This document shows, piece after piece, positions 5,223 to 7,715 of a DNA stretch of 7,715 nucleotides. The stretch comes from Kiritimatiellia bacterium (GTDB lineage: Bacteria > Verrucomicrobiota > Kiritimatiellia > RFP12 > UBA1067): positions 1-7,715 of the forward strand of contig JAKSOY010000217.1 in the NCBI GenBank assembly GCA_024405255.1. Reading direction: 5' to 3'. Each line of letters opens with the position of its first letter. Within the stretch, counting starts at the first letter, position 1. Below the pieces are notes generated by a model. That model made no database searches and was not told the DNA's origin. It saw nothing but the letters and a program-made list of their open reading frames with translations. Both the position numbers and the translations under genes were made by a program.

Positions 5223-7501
5223 AAGAAGTGACGATTGAAGTGGCCAAGCGGTACTTGGCCTCTGGGCTGGCGGTTCTTCCCGCCAGCAAGGCCGAGAAGC
5301 GTCCCTTGGTTGGCGCGTGGAAGACCTACAGGAAGCGTCCCCCGACGACTGCCGAACTTGAGTCTTGGTTCGCTCAGACTCCCGATGCACTCTGCCTGGT
5401 CACGGGCGGGGTGTCGGGCAATCTTGAATGCATCGACTTTGATCACCACGCCGAGTTGTACGACCGCTGGAAAAGCCGTCTCGATCCGGCGGTGTTGAAT
5501 TCGCTGGTCATCGAGCGGACGCAATCCTCCGGCATCCATGCGTTCTATCGGTGCGAGGAGGCCGTTGAAGGCAACATGAAGCTCGCGCGTGGCATCCGTG
5601 ACGGCAAGTCGGCCACGTTGATTGAGACGCGCGGCGAGGGCGGCATCGTCCTTTGTGCGCCTTCGGCTGGCTACGCTCTCATTCAAGGCTGCTTCGACAA
5701 TCTGCCCGTCTTGTCGCCAGACGCGCGACAGGGGCTCTTGGAGGCCGCCCGCGCGTTGGACGAAACAGCCCTCGCGCCGGTTATCCCGAGCGCCCCTGCA
5801 GGCGTTTCCGCGCCTTCTGCGTCGGATTACGATCTTTTGCCCGGCAAGGACTTCGATGCGCGTGGTGACATCCGCCCGATACTCACGGAACAGGGCTGGC
5901 AGTTCATGGGCAAGACGCCCGATGGCAACGAGCATTGGACGCGACCCGGCAAGAACGGCGGGACTTCGGCGACATTCAACGGAACGGTGTTCTATGTCTT
6001 CTCGTCGAACGCCGAGCCTTTTGAGGCCAATCGCGGTTATTCGCCGTTCTCCGTCTATGTGCAGCTCGTCCACGGCGGCGATGCAAAACGGGCGGCGAGT
6101 GCCTTGCTGGACCTTGGGTTTGGCAAGAAGAAGGATCTGGCCGTCGACGTGAGCGGCTTGCTTGCGTCGCGCGTCACCGTTGAAGCCTCGGACACCGACT
6201 CGGAAGCACCCGAAGATCTCTACCCGAACCCGGGGCCTTTGCGGAGCGAGCTGATGGTCGTGCCGGGCTTCGTCGGAGAACTGAAGGACTACACGCTTGC
6301 CACATCACCGCGTCCGAATGAGGTCGCGGCATTCAACGGAGCCTTGGCTATGATGTCATTCTTGGGTGGACGCAAGTACACGGACTCGTACAATTCGCGA
6401 ACGAACAACTACTTCATCACCCTCGGTCCATCTACGTCGGGAAAGGACAATCCACGTGATGTGAATCGCAATCTCCTCTACGAGCTCGGGATGTCCGCCC
6501 AGAGCGCCGAGGCCTTTGCGTCGGGTCAGGGATTGGAGGATGCCTTGGCTGTCACACCGTCGATGCTCTTCCAGCCGGATGAGGTCGATAGCGTTTTCCG
6601 CAATCTGCGAAAGGATGAATCGGTCTTCAACACGATGGGTGCGACATTGCTGACGCTCTATACGTCGTCCAAGGGTGTGCTGACCAAGCGCAAGACCGCG
6701 ACCCAGACGCGGCGAGTGCCGATCTCGGGGCCGTCGGTCATCGTCCATCCGAGTCTCGTCTTGCTCGGCTCGAGTACGCCGGATGCGTTCTACGGCGCAT
6801 TGGCCGAGCATACTCTCACGGGTGGCTTGGCGGGACGGTGCTTCATCTTGGAGTGTACGGAAACAGCCGGGCTGCAGCAGCCGAAGCTTTTGCCTATTCC
6901 CGAGCGGCTCAAGCAGCAAGGCACTTACTTGCGAGAGTTTCAGCCCGGCGGCAACATGTTTGAGCTAGCGGATGCGCTGCCGCAGCCTTACGTCATTCCC
7001 GAAAAGGAAGGCGTGACGGACATGTTGTGGGGCATCGCCCAAGATGCCGAAGCCCAGCGGACGTTCTTCGATCGCAAGAAGAACGAGATCGGCACGGCGC
7101 TTTGGGGTCGTGCTTACGAGAAGGTGCGAAAACTGGCGATGGTCTACGCGCTCAGCGAGAACCCCTATCAGCCGCAGCTCTCCAAAGAAGGTGCGACGTG
7201 GGCCTACGAGATTGTCAGCTGGTCGGTTCGCCGACTCTTGCACAAGGCCTCGCTCTTCATGTTCTCGACCGGCTTCGAGGAGATCGCCGTGCGGATTCGC
7301 CGCGCCTTGGCGACGGCGGGAGGTACGCTTCAGCGCCGGGACGCGCTTCGGGCTTCGCGGGTCGATAGCGCGACCTTCGGGAAGGTCATGGACACGATGC
7401 TGGAGACGGGCGAGGTGATTCAGGAGGTGCGGTCAAGCGCAACGAAGTCGGCTACCGTCTACCGTAGTGCCGCTCGGAAGCCCTCCAGACGGCGTTCGTA
7501 A
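5219..7501 (+). CDS. Bifunctional primase-polymerase / P-loop ATPase (helicase-like) replication protein, 760 aa
   Basis: This is a fused replication initiator-like protein. An N-terminal PrimPol domain (about 1-185) has LECIDFDHH (69-77, metal-binding Asp73/Asp75), RTQSSGIHAFY (100-110, His107) and LIETRGEGGIVLCAPS (134-149, Glu136/Arg138). A Pro/Ala linker follows, then a small domain (about 204-302). The C-terminal ATPase (about 340-680) has a Walker A-like GPSTSGKD (403-410), with Asp where Ser/Thr is usual, a Walker B-like SMLFQPDEVD (448-457), a strand VLLGSSTPD (514-522) resembling sensor 1, and GGLAGR (535-540) as a possible arginine finger. This resembles DUF3987-type helicases. The last 75 residues look like a winged helix, ending very basic (RKPSRRRS). 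It should prime and unwind DNA of the excised element. The start overlaps the DUF669 stop (ATGA) with AAAGG upstream. PrimPol: sure. Helicase activity: inferred. Confidence 0.9.
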   Translation: MKEVTIEVAKRYLASGLAVLPASKAEKRPLVGAWKTYRKRPPTTAELESWFAQTPDALCLVTGGVSGNLECIDFDHHAELYDRWKSRLDPAVLNSLVIERTQSSGIHAFYRCEEAVEGNMKLARGIRDGKSATLIETRGEGGIVLCAPSAGYALIQGCFDNLPVLSPDARQGLLEAARALDETALAPVIPSAPAGVSAPSASDYDLLPGKDFDARGDIRPILTEQGWQFMGKTPDGNEHWTRPGKNGGTSATFNGTVFYVFSSNAEPFEANRGYSPFSVYVQLVHGGDAKRAASALLDLGFGKKKDLAVDVSGLLASRVTVEASDTDSEAPEDLYPNPGPLRSELMVVPGFVGELKDYTLATSPRPNEVAAFNGALAMMSFLGGRKYTDSYNSRTNNYFITLGPSTSGKDNPRDVNRNLLYELGMSAQSAEAFASGQGLEDALAVTPSMLFQPDEVDSVFRNLRKDESVFNTMGATLLTLYTSSKGVLTKRKTATQTRRVPISGPSVIVHPSLVLLGSSTPDAFYGALAEHTLTGGLAGRCFILECTETAGLQQPKLLPIPERLKQQGTYLREFQPGGNMFELADALPQPYVIPEKEGVTDMLWGIAQDAEAQRTFFDRKKNEIGTALWGRAYEKVRKLAMVYALSENPYQPQLSKEGATWAYEIVSWSVRRLLHKASLFMFSTGFEEIAVRIRRALATAGGTLQRRDALRASRVDSATFGKVMDTMLETGEVIQEVRSSATKSATVYRSAARKPSRRRS

Positions 7502-7514
7502 ATTGGTCGCACCG

Positions 7515-7553
7515 ATGTGACCTATTCGGGACGAGCACTCGGATAGGTCACAT
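7515..7553 (+). terminator. 14-bp hairpin after the primase-helicase gene
   Basis: ATGTGACCTATTCG (7515-7528) pairs with CGGATAGGTCACAT (7540-7553), one T-G wobble, around an 11-nt loop. It starts 13 bases after the stop codon. No T run follows, so it is not a classical intrinsic terminator. It could be an mRNA 3' end structure or a protein-binding inverted repeat. Confidence 0.5.
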
Positions 7554-7559
7554 TCGCGT

Positions 7560-7578
7560 GAACAATTTGCGAACAATT
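7560..7578. repeat. Two direct copies of GAACAATT, 11 bp apart
   Basis: GAACAATT occurs at 7560-7567 and 7571-7578, about one helical turn apart. The two preceding bases partly match as well. The second copy overlaps the right half of a TTCGC/GCGAA inverted repeat (7553-7557, 7569-7573). Being directly after the replication gene and beside a hairpin, it could be a protein-binding site. Only two copies exist, so an iteron origin is speculative. Confidence 0.35.
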
Positions 7579-7715
7579 CAAAATGCCGTTTGAGCCAAGC
7601 AGGATGGGGATAGGGATGATAAGAAGAGGGAATAATTCACTCTTTTACTCTCGGTCTCTCTCCTGCCCTGAAAGCACTCGTTTGCCGTGTTGTATGCCCA
7701 AGGCGGGAACGATTC

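Larger units (their letters stand above)
7502..7715. other. Non-coding region after the primase-helicase gene
   Basis: No convincing gene is seen. It holds a 14-bp hairpin, a GAACAATT direct repeat, a purine-rich stretch (about 7602-7633) and a pyrimidine-rich stretch (7638-7668). A frame from ATG 7604 runs open to the window end but has no ribosome binding site and no recognisable sequence. It may be an intergenic regulatory or origin region; the next gene lies beyond the window. Confidence 0.5.

Noticed and set aside
5126..6073. 315-codon minus-strand frame opposite DUF669 and the primase
   Set aside because: It crosses two well-supported plus-strand genes and has no recognisable sequence.
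7602..7633. Purine-rich tract with several G-runs as a quadruplex or promoter
   Set aside because: Runs are uneven with a long loop, and no properly spaced -35/-10 pair is found around it.
4793..7663. Shared TCTCTCCTG at about 4793 and 7655 as a repeated element
   Set aside because: Nine bases of low-complexity pyrimidine sequence can recur by chance, and the flanks do not match.
7604..7715. Open frame from ATG 7604 to the window end
   Set aside because: No ribosome binding site, an odd composition (Arg/Ser/Cys-rich) and only 37 codons visible. It cannot be supported without the following sequence.
1..7715. CRISPR array, insertion sequence, rRNA, or a second tRNA end marking attR
   Set aside because: I saw no regularly spaced repeats, no transposase, no rRNA sequence and no second copy of the tRNA-Pro 3' end on either strand.

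Overview
The window looks like the left arm of an integrative mobile element (prophage-like or ICE-like) beside a host tRNA gene. It opens with the 3' part of a tRNA-Pro(UGG) gene with an encoded CCA, followed by a good intrinsic terminator. The DNA is moderately GC-rich, has E. coli-like sigma70 promoter elements and uses Shine-Dalgarno starts throughout, so the host is bacterial. The DUF2924 + large serine recombinase pair is typical of Alphaproteobacteria and is also seen, to my knowledge, in PVC-group bacteria (Verrucomicrobiota, Lentisphaerota, Planctomycetota). The GNAT pair resembles ones I know from Firmicutes. I cannot fix the phylum from this window alone.

Layout. Positions 1-136 are tRNA-Pro, a structured trailer and the terminator. 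Positions 137-341 hold no gene. Positions 342-1667 are a leftward operon of three genes: a 65-aa small protein, a GNAT acetyltransferase joined to it by TAATG, and a 178-aa protein with an HTH-like C-terminus. They are driven by a near-consensus promoter whose spacer contains a palindrome. This has the architecture of a GNAT toxin-antitoxin module. Positions 1783-1893 may hold a 36-residue peptide. Positions 1947-4000 are the integration module: DUF2924 followed, again by TAATG, by a 542-aa large serine recombinase. Positions 4174-7501 are a rightward regulation and replication module: an element-encoded sigma70-like factor, a DUF669 protein, and a 760-aa PrimPol / P-loop ATPase / winged-helix protein. 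Positions 7502-7715 are non-coding, with a strong hairpin and a short direct repeat.

How the genes may work together (inference). The recombinase, perhaps modulated by DUF2924, moves the element. The sigma factor could direct host RNA polymerase to element promoters. The DUF669 protein and the primase-helicase could replicate the excised form. The leftward GNAT operon could stabilise the element or act as defence cargo. The clearest unexplained signals are the operator-like palindrome in the GNAT promoter, the HTH-like third gene, and long hairpins without U-tracts at the junctions of the sigma/replication module.
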